Assembly (NCBI GenBank): GCA_014529385.2
Contig: CM043943.1
Coordinates: 98,326,855-98,390,854 of the forward strand
Direction: 5' to 3'
Origin: Adiantum capillus-veneris
Lineage: Eukaryota; Streptophyta; Polypodiopsida; Polypodiales; Pteridaceae
Length of the DNA stretch: 64,000 nucleotides
Positions within the stretch are counted from its first letter, which is position 1. Every line of letters begins with the position of its first letter. The notes under the pieces are model-generated. The model was not told where the DNA came from. It worked only from the letters and a program-made list of their open reading frames with translations, and made no database searches. Positions 1 through 11,289 of this stretch are shown here, piece after piece. Both the position numbers and the translations under genes were made by a program.

Positions 1-541
1 GCCCAAACTTCAGTTCTCCATTGAAGAAGGCTCAAAGAGCTGAGACTAGCTTAGGGTCTTTATATAGATTGGACATGATGGTGGTTCTAACTTCTGAAGA
101 CATGAAATCCATCAGTTTGGCAATGTTTAACGGCACCTTTTGGGCTTCAGTCCCTTGACGTGGGGAAGATGGGATCTCCATTTCTTCGATAGGATCAGGT
201 AGTCCCTCTGTAAACATTCTTTCCATCAAAAAGTGAGTACGTCCACTTTTCTATGACTTTAAGTCACTTTCTTCTTGAATGACACTAGGTATGGCTAAGG
301 GTCTATGGACTTGGTGAGGTTGTTGTTGCGTAGGGAACACTGTGTCTGTAATCTGGATCTGCCTAAGTGCTGGTTCTAGATCCCTTTGGGTATATTCTAC
401 CAAACTCCTTAATTGCTTGACTTGCTCGATCTCCTCTGTAGGGTTTGGATAAGTTCCTATCTTCTTCTTGGATCCTGGCCATTGTGGCTCATGAAGATCT
501 TCCTTGTTGGTTTCTATCTTAGTGGTCATTTTGGTCTCCAT
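1..541 (-). pseudogene. Ty3/gypsy linker upstream of retropepsin, copy H1 (partial)
   Basis: Minus-strand coding debris that leaves the window at base 1. It is a close copy of 7094-7643, where the same sequence runs on into a retropepsin, so this is the segment between gag and protease of the same gypsy family. Visible landmarks are EEMEIPSSP and FMSSEVRTTIMSNLYKDP. It is broken by at least one stop near 229-251. It follows the gag at 630-3436 in the correct order on the minus strand. The function is structural or unknown; the family assignment rests on the second copy. Confidence 0.7.
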
Positions 542-628
542 GGTTTCACTATGTACGAGCTTGTCACGAGTCCCTATGTTGGTCTTTGAATTAAGATCTG
601 ACTTCGCTGCTTTTTGCGATCTCTTCCT

Positions 629-3436
629 TCATGTTTTTTTTTTTTTTTGAGATTGGGCAATTGATGCCGTGTCTCTTTCCTCAAGAATATAATTTTGTTT
701 TTGGAGCATTGATCGTGTGAGTACGTTTATCGGTACCGCATGTGTACTTTGTGATGGCTCCTCGGTAACCTCAATTAAGTTTAATGGCATGATCTTCGGT
801 GCATTTGGATTATTTGGACAATGGGAAATCAAATGATCTATGCCACATCGATTACACATGAGTATCGGCATTATAGACGTGCTCGCTTGATTGGTTTGCA
901 TTAGTGTGGCGTTGTTTTGTAGCCTAATAGGACACTCGAGCACACGATGTGGACCTCCACACTCATAGCATTGAATAAGTGGTTTCTTAGCAGTGTAATT
1001 GATATTTTGGCCTCTTGCAACAAGAGCAGTTACTTGAAAAAAACGTTTGACTTGTCCCCAATAGTCCTCCATGTAGTATTGTGGACTTTCTTCAAGCGCA
1101 TCCATCCCATAGGCAATATTAGGGTCTATATCTAACTCACAGCCTTCCAAACAAGCAATAGATGACTCACAACCCACTTGATTCACAGAAGTGATTCTTG
1201 GATGTGGTGGTTGTGGTCCTCGCAGTGGAGGTGGTAAGGGTGTTGTTTGAACAATATTTTGGCCAAGGGACCATGCGTTGTGACGTTTGTTCAAGAGGTG
1301 GGGCCGGCATCAATGCAGGCACTCGAGGTGTGTCTGTCCATGCTAAGGTTGGTCTATTGGCCATTGCGTGCTTAAATACTATGCAATCCTTACCTTGATG
1401 ACCATACCTCCCACGGGCACTCCAGTTCCCATTGAATTTTACCCTAAAAGTAGGGCATTCACTAGTACTATGCGGTCCATAGCATACTGAGCACCATTGT
1501 TGCTCCCTTCTTGGATACATATGATTGTTTTGTGGAGCACGATTGTCTCTAAGACTCTTTTGAATGGCCTTGGTCAGATCTGCTAAACTCATCTCAGATA
1601 TCTTTGGCTCCTTAGCAATAGGCTTTAGGATCATTGGTTGATGCCCCGATGCTTGCTGGCTAATAGATTTAGGCTCAACAGACACTCTTTCTCCTTGAAT
1701 CATTAAATTATCCTCCAATTGGATCACATTGGTGGTGACTGCTTCCCAAGTGGTGATACCTCTAATGACTAGGCCATTGTAGATATCCTCATGTCGTAAT
1801 CCCCTAATGAATCTATCAAGCAATTGATTATTATTGAAGCACGCATTTGGATTACAACTAGAATTTAAATGCTTCAAGCGACTAATGAATTCTCTCACCG
1901 ACTCTCCTTCCTCTTGTTGGGCTTTCTAGAGTTGAGAGGCTACACCTCAAAGAACTCCCTCTCGTATGTATTCTTTTAAGAACAGTCTCCTAAGAGTAGG
2001 GTAATTTGTTTTTTCTTCCACCTTAGGGTTCTATACCAATTCCTAGACTTTCCACTTAAGGTTAATAAAGCATTACTCTTATGCACATCATTGTGTTCTC
2101 CTAGAGAATCGCATATTTGTTCAAACACTTCGATATGCTTTCTCACATCCCCGTCTCCACTAAATTTTTGTGTGAGCTTGGCTATTTGTATTGCCTTACT
2201 TCTAGGTTCTCTATCAGGCGTATTACGCATATTCTCAGCAATAGATCGACCGATAGCTTGAGCAAATGTTGCCAAGTCACCTAAGTGAGCAGGAACCATG
2301 GGTGGAGGCGCTCCATAGACTACATGTGGAGTAGGTATTGGCATTGGTCTTGGCGCGTAGGAAGCCCATGGGTTCCACGTTTGGTACGGTGTTGTGCCAT
2401 GTGGCAGTCCAAAGTTCATATGTGTGGCCCTAGGCACATCGGACTTCGGATGTGACATGCTAATGCTAGCCGGTATGGTCCCATGGAACTAAGAGCTTGG
2501 GTGTTGTGGTTGTGGAGCATAGGTAGTTGAAACAATGGGAGGGGTAGGGACTACAGGAGTGCGATGACCCATAGGTGCATACAATTGGTACACACTTGTA
2601 GGGGCCGTTGTCAGCATTGAGCTACCATGTAGCGGTGCTTTACTAACAAATGAGGTCCATGGCGTGTTTATTGGCATGCCCATCATTGGGGTAGGCATGG
2701 TAGCAGTGGTGTCATAAAGGGAAAGATGAGGTAGACTTGGAAAAGTAAAGCTCTCACTGGTGGGCTCAGATTGCACTGAGACCCCTGGTGAAACAACATA
2801 TGGGGGATTCGACGGACTTACCGAGGGAGTCCTCATTTGCGATACGGTTGGTTGTTTAGCCTTCCCTATATCCAAGAATATCATGAGACCAGTTGAAGGC
2901 ATGTGGATCCCCTTGTTCTGTCTCTCTAGCTTAATAACCCTATGGATGACCTCACAAACTCTTTGTTGTTGATCCTCCATACTAGTAGCACCCGTTATGG
3001 ATTGTAGGACATCTAACCAACTAACGTGATAGGTGTGACCTGTGTATAGGTCGATTAGAGTTTCCATTTGTAGTTCGTACTCCCAGTTCTCATTTAGGAA
3101 CGCTCCATCTAAGCTTGAGGTGCTAGAGATGTCCTTTGAACTAACTGCAATGTGGCTCTCTATGGGTTGACCCTTAGTGGTCGCTAATTCAGGAGCACTC
3201 GATTGCTCCCTTAGCAAAGATATTGACATAGGGGCTTTCGCTTTTAACTCTCTTCGTTGCTCCACCTTGCGTAAGCTCTCAATTTCCTTTTCCCTAGCCG
3301 CGATGATATCTTGCTCAACTTCTGGTACTTCGGCAAGGCTTCTACCGTCATGTAATATAAATTCAGAGGGGAATAGCTTTGAAGAGTTAGGGGGTGCAGT
3401 GAATGAAGTATTCACGTGTATACTCTCTAAGAGCAT
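629..3436 (-). pseudogene. gag: Ty3/gypsy gag polyprotein (family H), frameshifted
   Basis: Gag capsid/nucleocapsid remnant read right to left. I take the start as the ATG at 3436 (MLLESIHVN...); the longer frame to 3454 would need a GTG. After a long Pro/Ser/Thr-rich N-terminal region come a retrotransposon-gag core (FSGDGDVRKHIEVFEQICDS near 2040-2180, then FISRLKHLN and LLDRFIRGLRHEDIYNG near 1770-1890) and three zinc knuckles of form CX2CX3HX4C (CSVCYGPHSTSEC near 1460-1500, CYECGGPHRVLEC near 930-970, CNRCGIDHLISHC near 830-870). Reading frames change near 2460, near 1950 and again at 1167-1294, so it is dead. Total reconstructed length is about 900 codons, long for a gag. Spacing C-X3-H is the variant seen in some plant gypsy gags. 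Confidence 0.85.
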
Positions 3437-3461
3437 TGTGCGCTTATGTCGCACGTGTCAA

Positions 3462-4010
3462 TGCAAGGAACTTGCCGATACACCGCGTGCAAGCCACAAA
3501 TGGCTCCAAGCACACAACAAGCCTAAACTAGTAAGCTCAAAGAAGGCGATGGTGTGTCACTCACCGCTCTACGCTTGCTTCATGGAGGATTCCTCGCCGC
3601 GAAGAAGAAGGAGCCGCCGCTTCGCCACCGCCGTGCGGTCGTCGCAATGCTCGATCACACTCTCTCTCTCTCTCTCTCTCTCTCACGCACACACACACAC
3701 ACACACACACACAAGGAGATGAAGAAGAAGAAGATGGAGATGGAGCAAGAGCACTCTTCTATTGCACAAATGAGAGAATGAGTGAATTTTAGGTTTAGTT
3801 GACTTTTATATGAGCTCGCCCCATTCAGACTTGGGCACCCATGCTTAGCCAACTAATCCCTTGAATGTTCCACTTAGAGTGCACCTCTCATCGGCGATCA
3901 CTCTTACCCTTTTCCTATTGGACCGACAAGCCCGGTACCTGACTCTACCAAATAAATAATACAATGTCCGCCGTAGGTGATAGGGTGTCCGTGAGCTGTG
4001 AGGGTTAACA
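3462..4010 (-). repeat. Gypsy LTR, minus orientation (approximate ends)
   Basis: On the minus strand this stretch begins TGTTAACCCTCACAGC just after a purine-rich run (AGGAAGGGGGG), as expected for polypurine tract followed by LTR. It contains a TATA-like TCATATAAAAG (plus strand 3803-3813) and ends near ...CCTTGCA at 3462, about 25 bases before the gag ATG. The upstream side (4011-4144) reads like the 3' end of a gypsy pol, and the downstream side is gag. The LTR therefore either serves two elements or joins two. The downstream boundary and PBS are uncertain: no tRNA-complementary TGG start is obvious. Confidence 0.55.
3661..3713. repeat. Compound (CT)n-(AC)n microsatellite
   Basis: About 24 bases of CT followed by about 29 bases of AC, within the R/U5 part of the LTR at 3462-4010. 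It would lie in the transcribed leader of the minus-strand element. Reading frames across it are low-complexity artefacts. Confidence 0.95.
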
Positions 4011-4144
4011 TGCCCCCCTTCCTGATGTAGATTCCGTCCTCGGAAGCTATTGAGTTGAAGCTCGTTCGTTGAGGTGGAAGAGCATTTGAGATGAATGTCC
4101 TTAGCCTTCTTCAGTCTCACTGCAAAATCAAACAACATTGGCAC
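4011..4144 (-). pseudogene. Gypsy pol C-terminal tail and polypurine tract
   Basis: The minus strand reads LKKAKDIHLKCSSTSTNELQ and then a purine-rich run immediately before the TGTTAACC LTR start. This is the usual layout of the end of a gypsy integrase and the PPT. Only about 130 bases are recognisable; further right (4145 onward) the coding signal is lost. Confidence 0.4.
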
Positions 4145-5260
4145 AGTAATTGCATTCTTATAAGCGATTAAAAAGCATATGTAGTTTTAGGCAGGCAAAT
4201 TGATTGGTAACAGAATTTTAAACAATTCGTCAGCAATAAACATTAAATTGCAACATAATCAAATGCATAAATAGATGTAAAGGTAAAAAATTAAACAAGT
4301 CTGGGGTCGCTAATTTAACGATCGAAAGGCACTAGAGATCGACTATTAATACCATGGGTAAGCTTCTTAATTTTCTCTGGTCAATTAAGTTGTTTAATCG
4401 CGAGAGCCAAGTATTTCATGTTCGAGGGCTGACTAGAGGCTATACCTAGAAGACCTTGAAGTTAAGCTACGATAAAAGGAATAGTCTCATGAAATCATCG
4501 CCTGACTGATTACCTTTTCTTTGACCCCCCAAAGTCTTTTCACAGTGATTCAATTTTGATGTGTGTGCTTATTTTGTATGCCTTGGGTTTTTTGCTTTTC
4601 AAGGAAAAGCGTCCACACTGGGAACCTCTAGGGCTCTAGTACCATAGGCAATACATGTGAGTGAAGTACCCAATCAAGCTGAGATTTCTCTTCCAGCTTA
4701 AGATTTTACAATGTGGCACTTTGATTTTTTGTTTGTTCATTTTCAGCATTTTAATTTTGTAACTTTGGGGGGTCATATAACACTCATACACCTCCCCAGG
4801 CTCATCACACATGTAAACTCCCTTTATAATACTTAAGCAAAAGGTCAATAGGGTCAAGCCCACTAGAAAGCCCTAGTACATTTCACACAATGCTGCCTAA
4901 ATCGGATTAAGAACCTAAGTAACCATTGATTATTAGGAAGGCATTCCCCATGGTATTAAGAGAAGATCTCTAACACCTAGACAAGTTATTATGACAAAAA
5001 ATTCATTGAATTTAATATTTGGTACTAAGCAAATGCGATGAATATTATGCTACCAATGACAATCAAAACAGATAAACATGGATGCAAAAAGATAAGGGGC
5101 AATGCTAATGGATAAGAAACACCTGTTATTGTCGCTGGTCGCGCTTGATTTGAAGTGTGAATGAGAGAAAGATCCCATGAAGGTCCAAATCCTAACAACA
5201 GCAACACGTTCCTGTACACACTAGGAAACACAAAGAATACCTCTAGGAGGCACATTAGTG
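4145..5260. other. AT-rich non-coding stretch
   Basis: No convincing coding sequence or RNA gene. Much of it probably belongs to the leader or LTR of the minus-strand element whose LTR start is proposed at 5589. Nothing else recognised. Confidence 0.5.
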
Positions 5261-5604
5261 GGAAAAAGAAACTTTGCTAATCACTCAACTCTAAAACAGA
5301 AACACTCCTATCGTACTAATTCTACCTACCCTCCATCACTTGAGTGATGAGGATCAAAGGTGTTTTATGGCATAGGTTTCTCTTTCATGTACCGGATGTG
5401 AATGTGTAGGTCTGGTCAATGTTTTGACTTTTATTGTGCATACTCATTTGCTAATTGCTCTTGCTCTTTATTATTTTTGTTTTTTGTGAGTATAAGGCTT
5501 TATATGTACATTCCCTAAGGTTGGTGATTGAGAGGTCAGGGAAACAAGGTTGAGAGGGAAGCAAGTGAATGATGAATGTTAGCAAACACTCGCCCCTTCC
5601 TTGG
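5261..5604 (-). repeat. Candidate gypsy PPT and start of 3' LTR
   Basis: On the minus strand a purine run (CCCAAGGAAGGGGCGAG, plus strand about 5588-5604) is followed directly by TGTTTGCTAACATTC, then about 75 bases later by a TATA-like GTACATATAAAGCC (plus strand about 5496-5510). This order (PPT, TG start, TATA) is what a 3' LTR would show. The far end was not located; the LTR may run to about 4900. Its start differs from the LTR at 3462-4010, so the two are not obviously the same family. Confidence 0.4.
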
Positions 5605-5695
5605 GTAGATCATACCGTTTGAAATGAGCTTGTCACGCTTTGAAACCAATTATTCCAGTTGGTAGTAGGTGGGGATTTTTGCGAGTAGTTTTCTC

Positions 5696-6298
5696 TTACC
5701 TTAGGTGCCTCATCGAGTTGCAAGGGTGGTAAGGTACTCTCCCAGGATCGGACTTGAAGTGGTTCATCAGGTGATTCTTGAACACTGAGAAGTGTGGATT
5801 CCTTTGTAGCTTTATGAGGTCCACTATTGTAGGTGGAGGCTGTGGAGAAGCTTTTACCTCTATGGATGAATTACATGAAGAGCTAGAAGCTTCATGGGAC
5901 TCCCCCCTTCCTGAGCTAGGTGGAACAAATCGTTCTTTCTTCGGTACCCAAACTAGCTCTTGAGCGGGTGTGTAGCATTCTGTGATTTTTTCCTTTCCAC
6001 GATCTTCAATTTGTTTTGGAGCTACAGGATTGAGCTCACATGGGTCAGGTGACAGGTAAGAACACAATCTACGTTTTGGCACCCAGATTTGATCATTTCC
6101 TTGATAGTAGCCTTGGGCTTCCAATAGTCGTTTAGGAATCCATCGCCACGTTTTCTTACATTTTTTGGGGCGAGTGGGACGTTTCTTACAAGGCTTCTGT
6201 TTTTTAGCACTAGCTATGGTCGCTAAAGAAGATTTAGGGACCCACTTGTATGCTTTTCTTGTTAGATGAGGATGAGTCTTGTCAGAAGCTATATGCAT
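5696..6298 (-). CDS. Basic ORF with four W[VI]PK repeats, in a gypsy element
   Basis: A 200-residue open frame starting at an ATG (6298). It carries four copies of a Trp-[Val/Ile]-Pro-Lys motif at residues 19-22, 53-56, 72-75 and 117-120, each with basic neighbours (YKWVPKSSL, WRWIPKRLL, QIWVPKRRL, LVWVPKKER), a Lys/Arg-rich stretch at 32-50 and a Ser-rich linker at about 130-145. It lies downstream of a retropepsin (6346-7254) and just upstream of a candidate PPT/LTR, where a reverse transcriptase would normally be expected. I do not recognise the family. It may be an accessory or nucleic-acid-binding ORF of a non-autonomous gypsy element, or a captured fragment. No catalytic motif is visible. 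Confidence 0.5.
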   Translation of the reverse strand: MHIASDKTHPHLTRKAYKWVPKSSLATIASAKKQKPCKKRPTRPKKCKKTWRWIPKRLLEAQGYYQGNDQIWVPKRRLCSYLSPDPCELNPVAPKQIEDRGKEKITECYTPAQELVWVPKKERFVPPSSGRGESHEASSSSCNSSIEVKASPQPPPTIVDLIKLQRNPHFSVFKNHLMNHFKSDPGRVPYHPCNSMRHLR

Positions 6299-6345
6299 TG
6301 CTTATAGCATATTTAAGGGTACATGCATTTCATCCCCCTCAGGTG

Positions 6346-7254
6346 TTACCCAGGTCGTCCCCCTATTTTCCCAAGTATCATGGTTGCTGCTAGGTGGACC
6401 CAATCCACATTGTCCGATTCAATCATCCCAGGTAGTACATCCATATAAGGAGAATCTTCCCCAACATCAGTGTCCGCTTTACACGTGTAACAATACTGCA
6501 ATGGGGCCGAGTGAACTGTGGTTTCAGATCTATGATCGATTATAAACCTGTTTCCTAGAGGATGTGCTCGACCCGTCACAAGATCCTCTCGAATGACAGA
6601 ATCTTGGAACTGCAGGTAGACATGGTTTTTGGACCAGTCATGCACCATTTTTGCTTCCCTCATGAAAGGACGTCCTAAGATCATCTCCGATGCCATAGTG
6701 TGTTTGGAGAAATCCATAACAATAAAGGTAATCCTTATTTTATGTCCAAAGACCTTGATCTTGAGATCTTATAGCATCCCAATAGGTTTAACAATAGACC
6801 CATTGGCCATCTTCACTACTATGGTTGTGGTCGCAAGGTGAGGTCTTCCCATAGTTTCCCAGCAATTTTTAGTCACAATGCTAACCCCAGCGCCACCATC
6901 AAGGATTCCCTTCACAGTTAATCCCTTAGTAGTGATTGGTATAGTCGCATTGGATTCATCAGCCTCAAAGTATTGTCCCAACTTGTTAACATGTATTTCT
7001 ATAACAAGGTTCTCATCTAGGTTGGGTTGTGGATCTATGTGTTCCTCCTCTATTGGCATCTCCCCAGCTCCATCCATCTGTGCAAATTGTGGTAGCCCAA
7101 ACTTCAGTTCTCCATTGAGGAAGGCTCGAAGAGCTGAGACTCGCTCGGGGTCTTTATATAGTTTGGACATAATGGTGGTTCTAACTTCTGAAGACATGAA
7201 TCCATCAGTTTGGCAATGTTTAATGGCACCTTTTGGCATTGAGTCCCTTAACAT
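6346..7254 (-). pseudogene. Ty3/gypsy retropepsin (aspartic protease) remnant
   Basis: Minus-strand protease of the H family. The upstream part contains LPQFAQMDGAGEMP and VIEIHVNKLGQYFEA. The active-site loop reads ILDGGAGVSIVTKNCWE, where the usual D[ST]GA has become DGGA, so the catalytic Thr/Ser is replaced by Gly. After a stop near 6769 the fold continues as VFGHKIRITFIVMDFSKHT and the C-terminal flap ILGRPFMREAKMVHDWS, typical of the ILGRPF block of gypsy proteases. At least one stop and the active-site change make it inactive. Downstream, instead of RT, comes the WVPK ORF. Confidence 0.8.
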
Positions 7255-7643
7255 GGGGAAGATGGGATCTCCATTTCTTCGATAGGATCAGGTAGTCCCT
7301 CTGTAAACATTCTTTCCATCAAGAAGTGAGTATGCCCACTTTCCCATGACTTTAAGTCACTTTCTTCTTGGATGACACTAGGTATATCCAAGGGTCTATG
7401 GACTTGGTGAGGTTGTTGTTGCGTAGGGAACATGGTGTCTGTAATCTGGATCTTCCTAGGCATTGGTTTCAGAGCCCTTTGGGTATCTTCTACCAAAATC
7501 CTTAATTGCTTGACTCACTCAATCTCCTTTGTAGGGTTTGGATAAGTTCCTATCTTCTTTTTGGATCCTGGCCATTGTGGCTCATGAAGATCTTCCTTGT
7601 TGGTTTCTATGTTAGTGGTCATTTCGGTCTCCATGGTTTCACC
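7248..7643 (-). pseudogene. Gypsy linker upstream of retropepsin, copy H2
   Basis: Near-identical direct copy of 1-550 (same orientation). It contains the landmark residues EEMEIPSSP and QQQPHQVHRPLDIPSV. Similarity to the first copy stops at about 7643; after a short unassigned stretch Copia A begins near 7677, so gag of this copy is missing. Confidence 0.7.
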
Positions 7644-7682
7644 TGAATCAGAATCTTCTTCAGCGCCGTTCATAGATCACAA

Positions 7683-9718
7683 GTGCAGCGCAGAAAATTG
7701 GATGATAAGGCTGTCAAATGTATTTTTGTTGGTTATAGTGCTGAAAGAAAAGGTTACAGGTTATATCACCGTAAACAAAGCGTATTCTGGTTTCTCGGGA
7801 TGTAGTGTTTGTGGAAGATTCTGTTCAGCTCTTGCTGTCATGTACTAGAGACAGTAATGTAATCTCACAGGACATTTATGACACTTTGTTGCCTCTTTTC
7901 AGTGGTGGAAATACGAATGTAAGTTCCAATGAGGCAAATGTATAGCCTATGGGGGTTTTTGAAAATGTTCTAGATCAGCCTATCACTGATGTAGATGTAC
8001 ATGATGTACTTGATGAGGAAAGGGCTGAAAATGAGCAGGCTAGAGGTATGCCAAAATGGCTGGTGCACACTTTGCGTGACACTAAATTGGATGCACCTTT
8101 GTCTAGTCGTACTCGTTCAGGCTCTCGCCATGCATCAGATTGTTATGCTTTGGCTGTGTCTAACTTACATGATGTTGAGGAGCCTCTGACTTTTGATGAA
8201 ACACAAAATTCAGAAAATTGGATGGCTGCCATGCAATCAGAATATGATGCACTTATAGAAAATGACACATGGACTTTATGTGATTTGCCTCCTGGCAAAA
8301 AGGCCATTGGTACGAAGTGGGTTTACAAGTTGAAACGCAAGCCGGATGGTGAGATCGACCGCCATAAGGCTCGAATTGTTGCAAAGGGTTATGCACAGCA
8401 AAAAGGCATGTATTATGAAGAGACTTTTTCTCCCACTTGTCGTATGACTACCGTGCGTTTTCCATGTGCATTGGTAGCTCATTTTGGTTGGGATGTACAT
8501 CAATCAGACATTGTTACTGCTTTCTTGAATGGTGACATATTTGAGGAAGTTTATGTAACGCAGCCTCGCGGTTTTGTCATAAAAGGACAAGAGGACAAAG
8601 TGTGCAAATGTAACAAGCCTTTGTATAAGTTGAAGCAATCTCCTCCTGCTTGGTATGAGAAAGCTAACACTCATTTGGTCAAACAAGGCTTTCGTAACAG
8701 TCCAACAGAAAGAAAATTGTATGTAAAGCGTGAGGGTGATGTACTTCTCATTGTAGTTCTTTATGTTGATGATTTGTTGATCACTGGACCAAATGAGAGA
8801 CAGATTGCTGAATTTAAGGCTGATTTGAATGCTACTTTCAAGATGAAAGATTTGGGGCTGTGGCATCATTATTTGGGTATACAGTTTAAGCAGTGTGATG
8901 GTGGTATTGCCTTGTGTCAGAAAAGTTACATAGAGCCATTGCTATGTAAGTTTGGACTTGAGGATTGCAAACCTATTGCCACTCCCATGGAAACAGGTTT
9001 GAAGTTGAGTCTACATGATGCTGGTGATCCTGCTGATGTCACTCTTTACCAAACTGTTGTTGGCTGCCTCATTTATGTATGCAACATGAGGCCGGATATT
9101 CACTTTGCAGTCTCACATGCCAGCAGATTTATGCATAGCCCAGGGTCTAAGCATTGGCAGGTTGTCAAGAGGATTTTCGGCTACCTTAGTGGCACTTTAC
9201 ATCTTGGCTTGTTTTATCCCAAGGGGGGATCATTGCCGCCAGACTTACATGCTTTTTCGGACTCAGATTGGGCTGGTTGTTTTGACACAAGAGTGTCCAC
9301 AAGTGGTTTTTGTTTCATGCTTGGCAGTTCATGTATATCATGGTTGAGCAAGAAGCAACCTACTATGGCCACTTTGAGTTGTGAGGCTGAGTACAGGGCA
9401 GTCTTCACAGCTACGGTTGAGTGTGTATGGCTCGGACGCCTTATGGCTGATTTGGGTGTTGGACAGGACACTGCCAACACTATCTACACTGACAGTCAGA
9501 GCGCATTGGCAGTTGCGAGGAACCTAGTTTTTCATGCTCGCACAAAGCACATTGAGGTGCATTACCACTATGTCAGGGAGAGGCTCTCAACAGGAGAGAT
9601 CAGCTTTTCTTATGTGCCAACACAGGACAACCTTGCAGATCTTTTCACAAAGGCATTGTCTCGTGAGAAGCTTAAAGCTTTCTGCAAAGCTTTGGGCTTA
9701 CTCCCCTTTGTGGACTGA
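7683..9718 (+). pseudogene. pol: Copia pol 3' part: reverse transcriptase and RNase H
   Basis: Open for 589 codons from 7949 to the stop at 9718. It is preceded by an in-frame TAG at 7943-7945 (CAG in relative B at 17169) and a one-base deletion near 7770. The RT domain reads from MAAMQSEYDALIENDTW through KWVYKLKRK, SDIVTAFLNGD, LKQSPPAWYEK to the catalytic LYVDDLLITGPN near 8760. The RNase H domain contains SDSDWAGC, SCEAEYRAVF, TDSQSALAVA and TKHIEVHYHYVRE, ending in LGLLPFVD. Unlike B and C, the RT here has CAG where they have a TAG (8395-8400), and the RNase H glutamate segment is intact. Some RT changes (KPLYKLKQSPP for KALYGLKQSPR) suggest decay. Without gag-IN it cannot move alone. 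Confidence 0.9.
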
Positions 9719-9781
9719 TCCTGTCCTCAGGGCATGGCACTTCCCTTGACTCATGTGCCAGCTCTCGTTCACCGCATCACT

Positions 9782-9793
9782 CCAGGGGGGATT
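9782..9793 (+). other. Polypurine tract of Copia A
   Basis: CCAGGGGGGATT directly before the LTR start TGTTACC; the same tract precedes the 3' LTRs of B and C. It primes plus-strand DNA synthesis. Confidence 0.8.
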
Positions 9794-10020
9794 TGTTACC
9801 ATATACATGTGGTAGTGATGTGTGTGAACACACTAGGACCGCTGGGGCATTTTTTCCCTCTTTAGGAGGTTTTTTCCCCCGTGCATTGTATATACGCCCA
9901 TCACTCTAGGGCTATCTATCTTTCCATTGCACACTAAGTAACACACTCTCTATTGTGTGCCTTGAGCTTTCTTCGTCTTCTCCAAGCTGTGTGTGTTTCT
10001 CTGCAACCCTAATTCCAACA
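9794..10020 (+). repeat. 3' LTR of Copia A (227 bp)
   Basis: Begins TGTTACCATATACATG and ends CTAATTCCAACA, with TG...CA ends and a TGTT/AACA terminal inverted repeat. TATA-like GTATATAC lies in the middle. It is closest to the 3' LTR of B (both have GAGCTTTCTTCG), whereas C and the 5' LTR of B read GAGCTTCCTTC. Confidence 0.93.
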
Positions 10021-11270
10021 CATAATCTTCACCGAATCAGCCCTGAAAATTCAACCCACAATTACAAAATTCTCAGCCCTCTTTCATGGCCATAAACAGT
10101 CCATACTTCAGCCCCACACTACCAACCGTAGCGCATCAAGAATTAGCCCAAAAATTCTCCAAGAAGTTATGACTTGTTCGGTATGAAGATCACGTGCACA
10201 CACGCCCTCATAGAGCATACATCTGTGAACTAATCACCAAGCCCACACTGTGCGGTATCGATGCATACATGCGCTAAGCTCCCACCTGCAGAGAACACAT
10301 CACGTAATCATTGAGTGCAATCGCATCACAACCTGGATCGCATCAACTTATGCGCATAAAACTCCTGGGAAAATTTCTCCAGAGTTTCGACGCACAATGG
10401 CTATGAACACAAAATAACCATTGTCCTGCAAGCTCAATACAATGAGCAATCAATGTGCATCAAACTACACTCAACAAACATGCATAAGCTCTGCAAACCT
10501 GTGTCCAGCAAATGCTCACAAAGAGTACCACAAGTGACCATACATATCATCCACAACCACATAAGCATACATAGAGCATTACCCGCTCAAAGACCATGTA
10601 TGAAAGCCACAACACTGCAAAAGAAACGCTCAACTACAACTGGCAACACCTGTGGGAGTACTAAACTCAACGTGTACCTGGGAGTCAAACCCGATCTTGT
10701 AACACTTGCAAATGCTCACAATCGAGCAAATCAAACCAATCCACCTCATATGTGCCTGCTACCTGCACTCCGAATCAGAAAACAATTCCTTCTACAAAGT
10801 TGTAGAGCTTGAAGCCAGCTCCGTTTTGAACCAAAAAGTTTTGGAATCGGAGCTTTGTAGCTCAAGTTATGAGCAAAACGGTAGACTGCTGTCAAACTGC
10901 CAAAAACTGAACGACTTTCTTCTGTGCTTCTTTGAGCTCATAGAAAGGCTCAAACTCACTTCCCACCTCGATGCGTGAGCTGAATGTATCAATCGCACAA
11001 TGCTTCCATGTCTATGGAAGCTCCAAGCTCCAATTTGTCGCCGATATAGCCGTTGCAAAGCTTGCCGAGAAGAGGAAAAATGTTGTACACAGTGGGCTGA
11101 TCTGTAGAGGAACTGTGGACTGTTCTGTGAACACTAGAAAACCCTGAGAGCTCTCCTGCAAGCCTCTGTATGGCTGTCCACAAGCCTCCTCTATTTCTTT
11201 GCTCAGATCTGTGACCTCTCCGCCATAGCCGACGAGTTCATCGCGAAGCCGTCCATCTACACTCTCACAC

Positions 11271-11289
11271 CTGTCGCTCTGATACCAAT
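11271..11289 (-). other. Primer-binding site of Copia E
   Basis: The minus strand reads ATTGGTATCAGAGCGACAGG directly after the LTR end CCCCTTCA; TGGTATCAGAGC is the standard plant Copia PBS complementary to initiator-Met tRNA. It fixes orientation and the LTR edge. Confidence 0.85.

Larger units (their letters stand above)
7677..10020 (+). mobile_element. Copia element A, 5'-truncated, with 3' LTR
   Basis: The 3' half of a Ty1/copia element of the same family as B (14286-21431) and C (56744-61886). It starts abruptly in the integrase C-terminal region (compare 19110-19140) and keeps RT, RNase H, a polypurine tract and a 3' LTR. The 5' LTR, gag, protease and integrase core are missing, so no target duplication can be tested. 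The left junction is with the gypsy fragment ending near 7643; the right flank is the minus-strand Copia E. Confidence 0.9.

Noticed and set aside
8276-8869. Minus-strand frames opposite Copia RT
   Set aside because: They mirror conserved coding sequence on the plus strand and recur only because the Copia copies are similar.
10453-10978. 119- and 90-residue frames between Copia A and E
   Set aside because: They lie in the non-coding leader of the minus-strand Copia E and match no protein pattern.
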